A stretch of DNA of 64,000 nt from Amaranthus tricolor (GCF_026212465.1 NC_080063.1:4268844-4332843); one strand, 5' to 3'. Shown: positions 1-11,750, counted from the first letter of the stretch. Notes: generated by a model from the letters alone, not told the origin. Made by a program: numbers and translations.

Positions 1-155
1 TCAACCCGACCTGATCTGTTTATTAAATGGGTTAGGTTCAGGTTGAATATTTAAACCCGAAAAAAATCTGTTTAACCCATTTATTAAATTTAAGACGGAT
101 CAACATTTGCCAAATACTTCGTAAAACTAAGATAATACCAATTGCCATGTATTGA

Positions 156-273
156 GGGATTTGTCAGCTTAAGATGACTTTTAATAAGAAAGGAAGTTGT
201 CCCACATCGGCTAAGGGATTTGTCAGCTGAAGATGACTTTCAATAACAAAGGAAGTTGTCCAACATTGGCTAT
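156..273 (+). promoter_or_regulatory. Duplicated 59-bp unit carrying plant snRNA USE motifs
   Basis: Units 156-214 and 215-273 are direct tandem copies with few mismatches. The first contains GTCCCACATCG (199-209), an exact match to the plant snRNA upstream sequence element RTCCCACATCG. The second contains the degenerate GTCCAACATTG (258-268). A TATA-like TTTAAAT lies at 300-306. If transcription starts near 331, the second USE sits near -70 and the TATA near -30, the usual plant snRNA layout. The centre-to-centre spacing of about 40 bp is a little longer than the 33-34 bp usual for Pol II snRNA genes. Confidence 0.65.
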
Positions 274-330
274 GAAAGATACTAATAAAAGAAAAATCCT
301 TTAAATCACTTCCACAGATCTCATACCAAC

Positions 331-450
331 TTACGCAGCCACGCCGTGAGCACAAAGCGAACTATTCTTTCACCTTTTACTAAAGAATACCGTGTACTCG
401 CTGCATTAAGTGGCATACGTTTATTTTTGGAGGAAGCCTTTAATTAAGGT
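331..450 (+). ncRNA. U5 snRNA-like gene (variant or pseudogene)
   Basis: A 7-bp stem ATTCTTT/AAAGAAT (364-370, 383-389) encloses CACCTTTTACT, which matches the U5 loop 1 CGCCUUUUACU except for one G-to-A change. ACCGTG follows, as in U5. Downstream is an Sm-like site, TTTATTTTTGG (420-430), then a possible terminal hairpin CCTTTAATTAAGG (438-450). U5 is the spliceosomal RNA whose loop 1 aligns exons. Loop, flanking stem, Sm site and an upstream USE promoter occur in the right order and spacing for a roughly 120-nt U5. The 5' end at about 331 is inferred from the promoter spacing. The altered invariant loop base and the transposon-like surroundings suggest a decayed or captured copy. Confidence 0.7.
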
Positions 451-672
451 TAAATGGGTCAAATGACTTGAAATATATGAATTTAATGACCTAAAAAAAA
501 AGTAGGTTAAATGGGTCATTAGCAGGTTGATCCGATCTGCTACAGATCAGGTCGGGGTTTTAATTTTTGACCCATTAATTAAATGGGTCAGGTTCAGGTT
601 AAGGGTTTATTGACCCATTTATATATGATTCGAAACTGAAAATGACCCAACCCGACCTGTTTGACACCCCTA

Positions 673-1085
673 TCTGCTATATCTGATAAAACAATCGGTA
701 ATTATTTTTTGTAAGTAAATGAGCATACATCAATTAAAAACCTGACTATTAACTTATTTCGATATTGACCCGATCAATAGTTATCCGTAACCGATAACTA
801 CTCGAAAAATAAAGCTCGAACCCGATTTGTACCCGAAAAAACCGAACCAATTAGTAATCGATGACAACCCGAGACCGATTGACATTCGACACGAACTTCA
901 ACCGACACCGAACTGATGCTAACCCGATAGCTTGAATAACCGATCTCTAACCGAACTGTGACTAACTGACTCGACCTGAGTGGGACCCGTTGTAACACAC
1001 AGCCGAAAAATAACCGATCCGAAATGCAACCGAACCGAATAACACCCGTCCGAAACCGACCCGATCAACCGAATGAACACCTCTA
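673..1085. mobile_element. Fragment of second hAT-like element with ACCGAA-rich subterminal repeats
   Basis: From about 770 to 1085 the sequence is dominated by degenerate ACCGAA/ACCCGA/ACCGAT words and ends GAATGAACACCTCTA. Read on the minus strand this is TAGAGGTGTTCATTCGG, a typical hAT-type terminus. No matching left terminus is visible between 673 and 770, so it appears one-ended or truncated. No coding sequence is seen. Confidence 0.4.
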
Positions 1086-3183
1086 GTCTGTACTAACTTT
1101 AGGTTCAATCCAAGAAACCAAACTTGGAATTTTACCTAAAATTTGATCTCTACTAAATATTCGATAAATTTTTAATTTAGTTGATTTTATCTCTGATCAC
1201 TTTAGGCTCAACATAATTGTAAGTTGATTTATATCAAATTCGATTTTAAATCAATTTAAATAATATTAGATATGAAGACGAGTCATATCAAGTTCTTGAT
1301 TGATTAGAATTTAATTATGTTTGATTTGTGATCTAAGTTTTTGTTGCAATATGTTAGACCTATGACGATTAGTGTTGATTATAAGTGCACTTAATTTGAA
1401 TCTAGAGTAACTTGAGTCAAATTTTGTTGGAGATGTTGAAGATATTGTGGTTTTTGGGTTCACTACAACTAGTATATATCATAATCATATATATTTTAAC
1501 TTACAAATTAATATTAGGTCATTTTGAGCTCAAGCTTAATTAGAAAGTTCAAGTTGAATAATGTTGAATTTGAGTCGTACTAATAGCGAGTTATGTTAAG
1601 TGAATTGCGTATCTATGTCAATTATTATTATGTATTGTTCCAGATACTCTTTGCTCTCTTTGAATTTGCTAAAATACTCTTATGAAAGCGAAAGTATTTT
1701 GAAGGTTGTATAGTAGAAAGCTAATCTTCCACTGCACAAATGACAGTGCACCCATTTGGTAAATCTGATTGATCAATTTAGTTGGTGTTGAAGCATGAGT
1801 CATTGGTAAATTTCATCACAAGATAGTGATGCATACCTAATTGCACGACAACTCCTTAAAACAAACAAAAAATTGGGTTCACACTTGGCAATAGCTTTAG
1901 CTGTTTTCATTCCCTTATTCACTTTAAATACATTCAAATTAGTGGGTGGTAGTACATCTTAGTTCACATCTTTTGGTTAGTATCATAGGTTAATATACTT
2001 GTGTAGAATAAAAATACACACTAATTTTAAGACTTTATTTATTTTATATATTTTTTTAAAAAGTTCAAAATCTGAAAACAAAAACAAGTAATTAGAATAA
2101 GATAAAAATTTAAATTAATATCAACTAATATTTAAGGATCTTTATTCAGATCAAGAACTTGTACAAAATTTCCAATTACATATCTTATACATGTTCAGAC
2201 TCATCCTAATCTATACTATATTTTACCAATAGCCTATGTAACATCTGTGCTATGAGGTGTTGAAATAATGCAAAGATTGAAGTTTCCTATCAAAAAATTT
2301 GTTTTATTTGTTGGTTTGTTACATCAAATTGTACTATTTATATTTCTGGGCATGATTTAAACTTTTTTTAATTTCCATTTATGCATAACATACTTTTTTA
2401 TATTATTTATATATTTCTCTCATACTTTTCCGTAAATTATGTAATTATTTTTCTTTTCGTCTTTTTATTAAATATTTATGAGGTAAATTTGATAAAATAG
2501 TGTAAGTGACTAAAAACTTTCAAGAGATAGCATTAGTTGTTGATTTATGATTGAGTTTAAGCTTTGACAGAGACTTATTTTTTGTCATGAGATCCAGAGA
2601 TGATATCGCCAATGTCTTTAACCTTCTTTAAGTTAGTCCAATGTTGATGTAGATATAAAATTGATTAGTTAATCAGGAAATAAAAAATGTTTCAAATGTC
2701 GGTCCAAACAAAAAACTATTGCATACTTCAAGTAAATTAAATCTTTGAATCAGAATAAAAAATGTAAGTTATAGTCAAAAATAAAAATAAGATATATTTA
2801 GTAAGATTGACTATAAAAAGAAAAATAGAGCAAATTTCATGAAATAAAGGGAGTACATCAGGTAATATTAATGTCAGTTTTTAGGTGTGTAAGTAGCTGT
2901 TAATGGTCTAACTATAGTTGTGTAGAGTATTATTTGGATTTGGTCAACATTTTATTAAACTAGATTTGTTATAGATGTATATAGAGTAGTGATTAGTTGT
3001 GTAGAGTAAAAAAGATTAAGCTTAGAGTTCGTTCATTATAGATTTTTTAAATTTGGTAACAGAATTGGTTAATGCACTTCAATAGTTAAAAACTTTTTAA
3101 CCCATTTGATTTTTTTGAGTTTGTCGTTATCTATGTTTGAATCCCCTTATTCATTAAGGGTAACAAGAAAAATTAATAATAAT
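1086..3183. other. Intergenic, AT-rich, no gene seen
   Basis: No open reading frame with recognisable content. A Stowaway-style end (ATAAAGGGAGTA, about 2845-2856) is the only transposon hint. Nothing else could be identified. Confidence 0.6.
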
Positions 3184-3950
3184 TGTGTTGAGTCAAGCTC
3201 CAAATTATATCTTGATGGAGGTGAGTTTGATCACCTTGTTGCTTACTCGTTGGTTTGCATGTTTGAGAACGAAATTATGAGTGTAAGAAAATATGAAAGC
3301 ATATGTTTTGGGTCAATCAATGAAGTGATTGATGAGGATGGTTTAGAGTGCCTTAACAATGAGAAGGCATGAAGATTTGGGGACAATGAAGCTCGCTCAA
3401 CCAGTCGAGCATGTATGGCTCGGTCGAGCCATGAAGCAAAGACAATTAAGTGATCACAGACATGGCGCTCGACTACTCGAGCATACCTGCTCGCCCGAGC
3501 GAAGTTCAGCACACGAAAACAAAAGGTTTTTGTTTTAACCATGGTTTTTTGTGGGCTTTTGTGGGTTAGTAATAAGGCTTCCAAATATGTCATGGGACTA
3601 TATAAGGTGTCTTAGATGTTCATTAGGGTTTAAGTGAGAGCCTAATACTAGGAGTTAACTAGGGTTTTAACCAAAAGAGTTCACTTCACTTGTATTAGGG
3701 TATTTGAGAGAGATTGACATCGAAGGTTCAATCTTTGCTTTGAGAGGTTGTTCTTGAAACTTGTAAGGTGAGTTATTAATGTATTATTGAGTATATTACT
3801 GATAAGATACTTGTTTTGAGGGGAGATATCCTTAGATACCTCATGTTTCTTGTGTCTTTGCTTCTCCATTGTTGTGCTCTATTTTTCTTATTTTCTTTGC
3901 ACTTTGTTTTGTGTTTGTTTATTCACCATTGCCATAGCCCATTCACAATA
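3184..3950 (+). mobile_element. Solo LTR-like copy A (same family as 56795-57363)
   Basis: Starts TGTGTTGAGTCAAGCTCC and ends near CCCATTCACAATA. The order of blocks matches the minus strand of 56795-57363: the GTCAAGCTCC start, AATGAAGTGAT, a GCTCGA-rich stretch, TATATAAGG (3599-3606, probable TATA box), CATTAGGGTT, TTGTTGTGCT and CCATTCACA. It keeps about 200 bp after the TATA box that copy B lacks. No gag or pol lies beside it, and a clean target duplication is not visible. The superfamily is not determinable. Short open frames inside are not genes. Confidence 0.55.
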
Positions 3951-4794
3951 AATTTCCAATTTATAAATGGCTTCTACCTAATGCACCATTCTTTTATGTT
4001 TCTCTACTTTTCCCAATCCGTTAAATAATCATTTACTCCCTGAATTAGGCACCAATTTGTTGACCCTGAATTATCAACTAATTGTTGCTTTCTGAATTAT
4101 TAACAATCATTTAGCCCTTGAATCAGAGTCCCTAATCTGAAAACATACATATGAAAAAATAGTAAGCATCACTATTCACTATCAATATTGGCATCCAAAT
4201 GAACTAATAAGAGGTGAAACGACATGGATGCTTTCATACTTAGAATATCGGGATTGTCTAAATTTGGGCAGAAATCATGGAACACAATTTTTAGGGAGAA
4301 TAGAGGAGACTCCGGGGTTGAACAAATGCGTAGAAATACAATATTGTGTCAATAAACTACTCCCTCACCCTTAACACGCAAATTGTAACTTTTCATTTTA
4401 ATTTATTTCGTTTAAACCAAATGCAATAATATATTTGAAAATTATGATTTTATTTGAAATCTTAAAACTAGCTTAAATTTAGCATTAGATAAAATAATTA
4501 AATTTAAATTGAATCAATTTCACCCTTATTTCAGATGTAGTTTTAATTGAGAAATTGAGAACTAATACTCAAACTTTATCATTGTTAAATTTTTTATTTA
4601 TGATTTTTTAATTAAAATTTATATTTGAAATAAATTGTTTGTTTTCAAAGAAAATCTTATTATAATTTTTGGAGTCCGAAGAAGTATAGAATATTATTTT
4701 AGTGGGAGGTTGTGACCAAAATTGTGGATAAGAATGTTTGGGTTTGGCAACCAAAAACTTGAGGGGATAAAAGTAGATGGTTTTTTACTTTTAG
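3951..4794. other. Intergenic; degenerate short tandem repeats and possible Stowaway-like ends
   Basis: At 4031-4140 a loose repeat of about 27-30 bp recurs (each unit opens with CTGAATTA or TTGAATCA). A CTACTCCCTCACCC end at about 4368 and GGAGTCCGAAGAAGTA at about 4671 could bound a degenerate Stowaway-type element. No gene is seen. Confidence 0.4.
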
Positions 4795-5400
4795 GTTTCA
4801 CAAAGTTAGTGTGTAAGTTGTATGGCCACCGGGGTCTTATGTGATAGGAAATTTTCAAGTAAGTTAAAAGGAAAATTTTATCGGCCGGTAATTAGACATG
4901 CTATGCTATATGAGACCGAATGTTAGCCTGTAAAAAAGATTTTTGAACTTAAAATAGAAGTAATAGAAATGCGTATGCTGAGGTGGATGTGTGGGCACAC
5001 ATTGATGGATCGAATTAGGAACCAAGAGTTTTGGGACAAACTAGGGGTAGCCCCTATTTCTGGAAAAATACACGAAAATAGATTGAGGTAGTTTGGACAT
5101 GTGCAGAAAAAGACATTCACCACCCCTGTGAGGAGGATAGAAAGCATTATAATAGAGGGTAAGAGGAGTCGAGGAAGACCCAGGAGAACTTAGGATGAAC
5201 AAATAAAAGTTGACTTACATGAGTTAAACATTTCTAAGGGCCTGAGCAGGGATAGGGGTAGTTGAAGACTCTATATCCATGATTTAGACTACTGATGTCC
5301 TCTTAGATTACCTTTTAGTGTTCTTGTCATCTTGCTTCTCTCGTTTCTTTTATTATTAGTTTTTTGTTTTCTTCTATTTTGTAAATAGTAAAGGTTGGAT
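4795..5400 (+). pseudogene. RTE-type LINE, 3' fragment of reverse transcriptase ORF
   Basis: Conceptual translation gives the C-terminal end of an RTE-clade LINE polyprotein. Recognisable pieces are LKGKFYRPVIRHAMLYETEC, EMRMLRWMCGHT, DRIRNQEF, KLGVAPISGKI, RGRPRRT and a final DRGS-x-RLYIHD. The frame is interrupted by several stops, for instance TAG after TEC and after NRLR. The endonuclease and catalytic RT core are missing, so this is a 5'-truncated dead copy. The same protein region occurs in the LINE at 59443-62650 on the opposite strand. The 3' boundary in T-rich sequence is approximate. Confidence 0.75.
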
Positions 5401-6887
5401 TATTATGAAAATAATCCAAAATTAAAATTGTTCACAATGAATGAATAAAAAGTTGAATTATTAATATCAATTTTCATATATTTGAGTCGATACTTTTTAT
5501 CTTAAAGTCAAACTATATTCAGTAAAATTAATGATACTATAAAATTAAACTGTTAAGAAAAGCTAGTAGCAACCACAAAAATCTAACTTCAAATTCATCG
5601 AATACACCATGATCATATTTAAACAAGTAAGATATAAATGGATGCCGTAGAAAAAAGAATGATGATATTAATTAACATGGATTAGAAATTTGTCACTAAA
5701 TATAAAGTTAAAATTGTTAAGTAAGTCGAATTTTTTGTGGCGATATGCAAATTGATTCCAAACATTTTACAATGTAGCAAATTATCCCGTAAAGTATCAC
5801 AAATTGAACAATTTAATTCCAAAATGGGTAATTTATCAGCACCTTCAAAAATGTTAATCTCATTGAAAAGTCATTAATTACTATTTTACTATAATACCCT
5901 TATTTAAATACATGATGTATGTAAAAGTCTTGTATAAACTTGATCCATATTACTTTAATATAAACCAACCTAATAAAAGCAATAGCAAGTATTTCTCACT
6001 GTCATGTAAAATATTCACTATTTTAATACACTTTTAAATTTAGTGCACATTAAAATAGTATGAAGCCATAAATTAAGTCCGTTCAAAACTTTCTCAGAAT
6101 ACATATACATATGCTAGTTTCATATGTAACACATTAAAAATATTTTTGTGCTTCTATTTTCATTTTATCTACTCAACTCTTGTTTCATTTTATTCACTCA
6201 TTTTTGTGATATACTTCCACTAACCATTAGAGATGGTGCCTATAAAGATCCCCTTTTTAAAAAAGCAAACCTAAAACAATACCTTTAGAGCTTGAAAGTT
6301 TTGTACGTAAACCTAGACGGCTAGACCGATCAAAAAATCTTACTAGTTTAAGTTCTAAATGATTCTTAACCTCATTGTTATTAAATTTTAAAGTTAATTT
6401 AATTTTATAATAAATTTAAATGGATAAAGTTGATCTTAACTGTGTCTAAAATACTGCATTCATACCTATATCTATTAAATTTATATTGAACTCATACTCA
6501 TTCAGTTTAAAAAATAAAAATTAAACTTTTTAAATTATTAGGATAAAATCTTAGAGAAAATCTAATTAAATTCTAAATCCATATTAATGCCTGCTAATAA
6601 TGAATAGCACTTGAAAATAATAAACTTTTATCTAATATAGCAAATTCTATCTAATAGTCAACAACACTTAAATTTTATCGAATAAATTTATGTGTTTAAC
6701 GGAAGTAGAGGAGGATGTTGAGGGGAAGAAAGCTTAAAAGAGAGTTTATTTTAAGCCTTTTAAGAGCATCTCCTCTCTTTCACGCTATCAATTCCTAATC
6801 CCTTATTCCTAATACTGCCCTTTACTTTTCCATTTTTCAACTTTCACAATTCATAATTTACATTTCAATGTTAAATTTCATAATATA
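5401..6887. other. Intergenic, AT-rich, no gene seen
   Basis: Very AT-rich with no coding signal in either strand. No terminal repeats could be paired here. Confidence 0.55.
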
Positions 6888-7066
6888 TTAGACGTCGACA
6901 TGACAAAAGGTCACGAGTTTAAAATTCAATCCTCCATTTAAGTGTGATATTGCATCTATACTTCTACTCGAAAGATCTCTCGTGTGAGCTAGGGTCTAGG
7001 GAGCATATTAGAGTATATACTATATTCTGAAAGTTGGCCTCAAGAATAAAGCTTTTGGTAAAATAA
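6888..7066 (+). repeat. SINE-like repeat fragment
   Basis: Shares in order with 46508-46745: GTCGACATGACAAAAGGTCA, a B-box-like AGTTTAAAATTCAATCC, TCTCTCGTGTGAG, CATATTAGAGTATATA and AAGCTTTTGG. The polymerase III B-box resemblance suggests a tRNA-derived SINE. No poly-A tail or target duplication could be fixed, so the class is tentative. Confidence 0.4.
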
Positions 7067-7281
7067 ATCTACTTTTAAAGACTATTCAAAGTGAGATCCA
7101 TTATACAGATTAAACTGTTAATAATTCACATTATATAAATAACACAAATTTTCAAATAAGACAAACGAAATTATTTTTTTGGCTAACCCAATATTCACTC
7201 ATTGTCTCAAAATAATTAATTAAAAAATTAAGTTTATTATGTAAACCGTTTAATAGTGACACACCATCATACAAGACTTGC

Positions 7282-7291
7282 TATATAAATA
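7282..7291 (+). promoter_or_regulatory. TATA box of the DUF7054 gene
   Basis: TATATAAATA lies 97 bp upstream of the ATG at 7388 and is followed by a C/T-rich leader with CTTCCTCCCCTCTTTCC. Transcription would start near 7315-7320, giving a 5' UTR of about 70 nt. Position and composition fit a plant core promoter. Confidence 0.55.
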
Positions 7292-7387
7292 AAACCAACT
7301 AACCGTCAACTTCCTCCCCTCTTTCCTTATTTCATCCCCTTCCCGCTCCTTAATTCAAACCCAAATCATTCTTTGTTCCTTCTCATC

Positions 7388-9950
7388 ATGTCCTCCGACA
7401 TAAACACCGCTGAACTCCGTCAACGAACCCCGTCATTCTCCCGCCATCATTGTCTCCCGTCGGCTCGTCGGAAATCCGGCAAGAAACCTCCCAAACAACT
7501 TAGACGATCTCCTAAGCCTATTCAAGTCATGATCAAATCTTATTCAGAGCCTCTTATTATTCAGCCTCTAGGCGACGGTGACAATCTTATAGGAGGTTGC
7601 CGGAGTTTTGACTCCGCGGAAGGTGCATCAATCGTGAGATTTAACACTCTTGATGATGTCTTGCCGTGCACTTCTGACTTTAGTCGTATTAATATGGTAC
7701 GTATTTTTTGTATTTACATTTCCTCTGTTTTTCTGTTTTCTTTAGACATTTCTTTTACTCTTCTTCAATCCTATTGGATTAGTTTACTTCTACTTTAAGC
7801 TTAATCCATACTCATTATTAACTTTTATATGCATACTCTTTTGTCTTTTTTTTTTTTCATACATTAGTTTTTGGTTGATTTTGGCTTTTTATATCAGAGC
7901 TAACATGACATAAAAGTGCAATTTTATCCCTTAAATTCAAAGTGGGTGTTCCATCCGTGCTTCTAATTGAAAAAGCTTTCACGGGCGTGTTAGAACATGT
8001 AAATATCATGTCTTCAACCATCAATTCATATATACTTTTGGTTGAATTGGTCTTTTGACATGGTCTGTCGTTTTCTATTCCTCCCAATCTTTGATGTTTT
8101 CTATGCCTCCCCATATTCCGATCATAATTAAGCGGGATGTAGTGGGTATGATAATGATGATGAAGATTGATGATAATCATTGTCAACTTGTGATTATGTA
8201 TGGTGGTCTCTTATATAAGTTTTTGGTTAAGTTTGTCCTTTTTGACATAGTATCAAAGCTAACGTGACAGAAAAGTGACATTTTTCTTTCAAATTCAAGT
8301 GGAATGATTCGCAGGTTTTGCATCCACACTTTTGATCCAAAAAATTTTCATATAAATGGGTGTGTTAGAATAGGTAACATTCTGTATTCAACCATCGATT
8401 TATACGTTTGGTTAAATTGGTCTTTTAACATCGTTTGTCGTTTTCAATTCCTCTCCAAATGATGATTGATTATATATAATCCTTTGTTGTGATTAAGTAT
8501 GGTTATGTACAGGGGTATGAGAAAGAGGCAAAAGTGGTGATAACAGTAACAGTAGAAGGGAGTCCAGGACCAATAAAGATAATGGTTAAATTGGGAATGA
8601 GTGTGGAGGAAACAATAAAGCTCATACTTCAAAAATATGAGGAACAAGGCCGAACTCCTCACCTTTATACAAACTCTGCTTCTTCTTTTGATTTGCATCT
8701 TTCCTACTTCAGCCTTCAATGTATGCTTTCTTCTTTTTTTGCTTAGACTCTTCTTTTCTTGTTCCATCATCTCATTAAAAGGTTTTTTTGGTAATTTGGT
8801 TTTATTTTTTTTTTTTAATGTTAACTGTTTATTAGAGAAAATTTAGGTAAAAAAACTAAAATTCAGAGAAAAAAATTACTCATTTTGACATAATGTCAAG
8901 CTCAGTGATAGATCTAGGGTTTAGAGTTTTATGGGGCACTAACAAATGAACGAAATATTAGCAAAGTTTTAATTTTTTATCCATTTCTCAACAAATTTTA
9001 TGAAAAGTTCATTGAAAGTCTTCAAATCCTAGAATTGCTCATCGCTTCTCACGTCACTATTGAAAATTTTCGGTGATTCCTCAAAAATCATAAATATATA
9101 GTCAAAAACCGGCTAAAAGTCAATCGAAAAGTCATTTCACATATATATCTTTCATGTATTTGTTATGAGCTTATGATTAGATATTAAGAAACCGTTTTTT
9201 TATGTGAAAATAATAAATTAAATTTTCTCTAAAGTTGAGAAATTATTTTTCTCTTACCTTATTTAATTCTTAACATTAACCATGAAACAAAACAAAAGAA
9301 AAACTATTATAATTTACATATAATTTCTAATAGCTTAATTGTGATTGAATCTTTCTTGGTGTTTGAAGATTTCAGCATTAGGTATACTACTTTGTCTTGT
9401 GCTTGTGAAATAGCGCAATTATATTAAAACTTAGGGCTTATATATTTCTAATAGCTTAATAGTAGTTGAAACTTGAAGGATAACATTAATTAATTAACCA
9501 TCTCTTCTATCCCTATCTAGCACCTGGTTTATTCAATTTTGAGTAACAATTTGGAGTTTATTATGAAGTCTAACCATTAGTTTATTATATATTAAATCAC
9601 TTAATGACGTTGGGATACTATATTGTTATGTATTTGAATGTACGTAATTATTAAATGACTTGATCAAATTAAAAATAATGATACAGAATATACATGTAGG
9701 TTTGGAAAGATCAGATACAATTGGAGAGGTCGGAAGTAGATGCTTTTATCTTCGAAAGAATGGAAACAAGTATGATAACGAAGATAATATACAAATTAGT
9801 GAAGATGTCCATGAAAACGTGCTCTCTCCATCTAAGCAATTGATTTTGCCTATCACAATCTTTCCTTCTTTGATTGCTCGAAAAATGAATAAATTGGAAC
9901 GGCAATTTCTTAGGTTACTCAAGTTATTGGGTTGTCTGGATGCTAGATAG
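7388..9950 (+). CDS. At4g22758-like protein (DUF7054), three exons, 255 aa
   Basis: Exons 7388-7696, 8513-8720 and 9700-9950 are joined by GT-AG introns. The total is 768 nt, which is 255 codons plus a stop, with phases closing exactly. The first in-frame ATG is at 7388, after the TATA box. Residues 1-103 are basic and Ser/Pro-rich ([17 protein letters not shown]). Residues about 108-195 form the DUF7054 domain: [30 protein letters not shown], a Ser-Ser-Phe-Asp-Leu stretch, SYFSLQC and [12 protein letters not shown], the last split across intron 2. The tail is basic with [20 protein letters not shown]. The family is plant-specific and its biochemical role is unknown to me. Intron 1 carries two related repeats (7860-8045, 8212-8440). 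I see no internal stop or missing block, so it looks functional. Confidence 0.88.
7860..8440 (+). repeat. Two tandem SINE-like repeat copies in intron 1
   Basis: Two blocks (7866-8060 and 8220-8440) share, in order, TTTTTGGTT, ATCARAGCTAAC, GTGACA-like words, TTCAAATTCAA-like words, CATCC..CTTTTGATCC and GTGTTAGAA, then ATTCAACCATCRATT and TTGGTTRAATTGGTCTTT. They resemble the repeats at 6888 and 46508. Both lie wholly inside intron 1 of the DUF7054 gene. Confidence 0.45.
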
Positions 9951-11060
9951 CCTTAATCCTATCGTGAGATGTTTTTTATACATAAAGTTCGTTTAACAGA
10001 GAGACCGTCTCTTATAAAATAGCTCATGCCTAAAAATATGGTAACATTAATCCCGCGTTTTAGTAGGGAATTTATGGATGTGTGGGCTTAATTAGCTTCA
10101 TCATTTGATAGTACGTGAAATTATGTGAGTATGTGTTAAAGGGGGGGAAAAGGCCAACAACTATCATTCAACTATCTTTATGGATTCATGAGATTTACTT
10201 CTTGAACTTGTACATTGCTTGCTATATTATTGGAATCTTTATGTTCAATATGTCTAAATAATAAATTGTAAAGTATTGTGTTATTGATAATTTAATATGT
10301 GTATTAAATTGTAATAAAACAATCTTAAAAGCTCTATTTATAGTATTGGATATATAATATATATTTTAGTATTTTCTAGAGACAAAATAAAATTTGTTAA
10401 ACATGTGTATTAGTATACTTACAGTTTAATTAGGAGACAGATTGTTGGAGTATTTGAATTTTGAGTGATCTTTGTCTTTAAGAAAAATTGTTTAAGAAAA
10501 TATACTTCTATATATCAATTAATATTGTACTTTTAAACGCATTTAATGTCGAAATATTCTATCAATCCATATAAATCAAAATTAGACAATTATTGTACCA
10601 TATAATATAATGAGAGAAAATCACTTATATAAGTAAAACTATTCTACATAGTTTAAAATTTCATTCAAAAGAATTAGGTATTATCTCAGTTGAAATAACT
10701 ATAATGTTTTTTTAGGTTCTGAAATTAAATTTAACCTAATTCATTTTTTTTATATAGGTCAAAAAAAACTCTACTACTCAATCAACATATATGATTCTTC
10801 AATTATTTTATTATTATTAACCAAGGAATAACTGAAAATCAAACATGCCATCCTCCACGACATTTTTCCCCACTGAAAAAGAGTCAAACAAGCAATTGTA
10901 GCTTTCCTCATAATAATTAATCAATTTTGGTTTATTTGACGTCACATTAACATGCGAATAAAAAATTAAAAGAATATAAAACCGCCCACACTTATTTTCA
11001 CGGAATAAATTATATTCCTCATCCTCATAAATTTGTCTTACAGATTTTTTTTTAGAAAAC
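9951..11060. other. Intergenic; partial MITE end, no gene seen
   Basis: At about 9996-10020 the string GAGACCGTCTCTTATAAAA matches the end of the MITE family seen whole at 36492-36640. Only one end is present. The rest is AT-rich and unassigned, with a run of nine G at about 10141. Confidence 0.5.
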
Positions 11061-11454
11061 TAAGGGGGCGTTTAGTTCGCACAAAGAAATCGGAATGGAA
11101 TGAGGAAAGGAAATGAAGGAGAAAAGAATGGATTCCCCTAATTTAGCCAAGTCGTTTGGTTGTGTTCAGGATACGAAATGAACTGCTCATTAATTCCCTT
11201 TGTGACTGTTTTGTTCAAGTTAAGGAATCAAATTATGAGTTTTTAAATTCTTTTATATTTTTCCAAAAATAACTAGTTGTTATATGATAAACTTGAAAAA
11301 CTTATTTTCAAAAAAAACATAACTCTAAATAATAACAACCTAGCTCGATTGATTACAAATAATCACTTGTTTATAGATCAAAATACATATCAAAAGTGTT
11401 CTAGTCCTTTCAAAATCATTCATGCAATCATAACATTAGATCTAAGCATTACTA

Positions 11455-11750
11455 TTTCCTCCAAGAAGACTCTTAACATAAGCACTTTTCAAAGCGTCGG
11501 GACACTTTAAAAATATCAGGAGTTTGTTTGGTTGTGTGGTTAGAATGTTAGCCACTTCAAAAACTTAGTTTGGAGTTACACCTTCTAAATTGAAAGAGAG
11601 TAGTTCCTCTAACACTTGCTCAGTCTTTTCAACTATTTTTTGCTCACGATCATCAGTGCGGGCCATCACATTTGCCATAGTGGAAAGATGAACATTCATG
11701 TCTTTCATGAATGCTTGTAAGCTAGCCAATTCATTAGCAACACAACACAA
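11455..11750 (-). pseudogene. Harbinger ORF1 (Myb/SANT-like protein) C-terminal remnant
   Basis: The minus-strand frame starting at 11750 reads MNVHLSTMANVMARTDDREQ and continues to EGVTPN. It then meets TAA (11565-11567) and stays open in the same frame with VFEVANILTTQPNKLLIF and PDALKSAYVKSLL. This pattern, an average-hydrophilicity helix then a short hydrophobic C-terminal block, is typical of the second protein of plant Harbinger elements. The stop is one substitution (CAA to TAA) away from an open frame. The N-terminal DNA-binding domain is not visible. Confidence 0.55.

Larger units (their letters stand above)
1..672. mobile_element. hAT-like non-autonomous element, left end outside window
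   Basis: Two blocks (1-113 and about 445-672) are built from the same degenerate words, such as AAATGGGTYAGGTTCAGGTT and CCGACCTG. The right block ends in CAGGTTTGACACCCCTA-like sequence (ends at 672, reading TAGGGGTGTCAAAC on the minus strand), a terminus typical of plant hAT-type elements. The left terminus is not in the window, so the 8-bp target duplication cannot be tested. The U5-like gene lies between the two blocks. The class is inferred from terminus style only. Confidence 0.45.
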
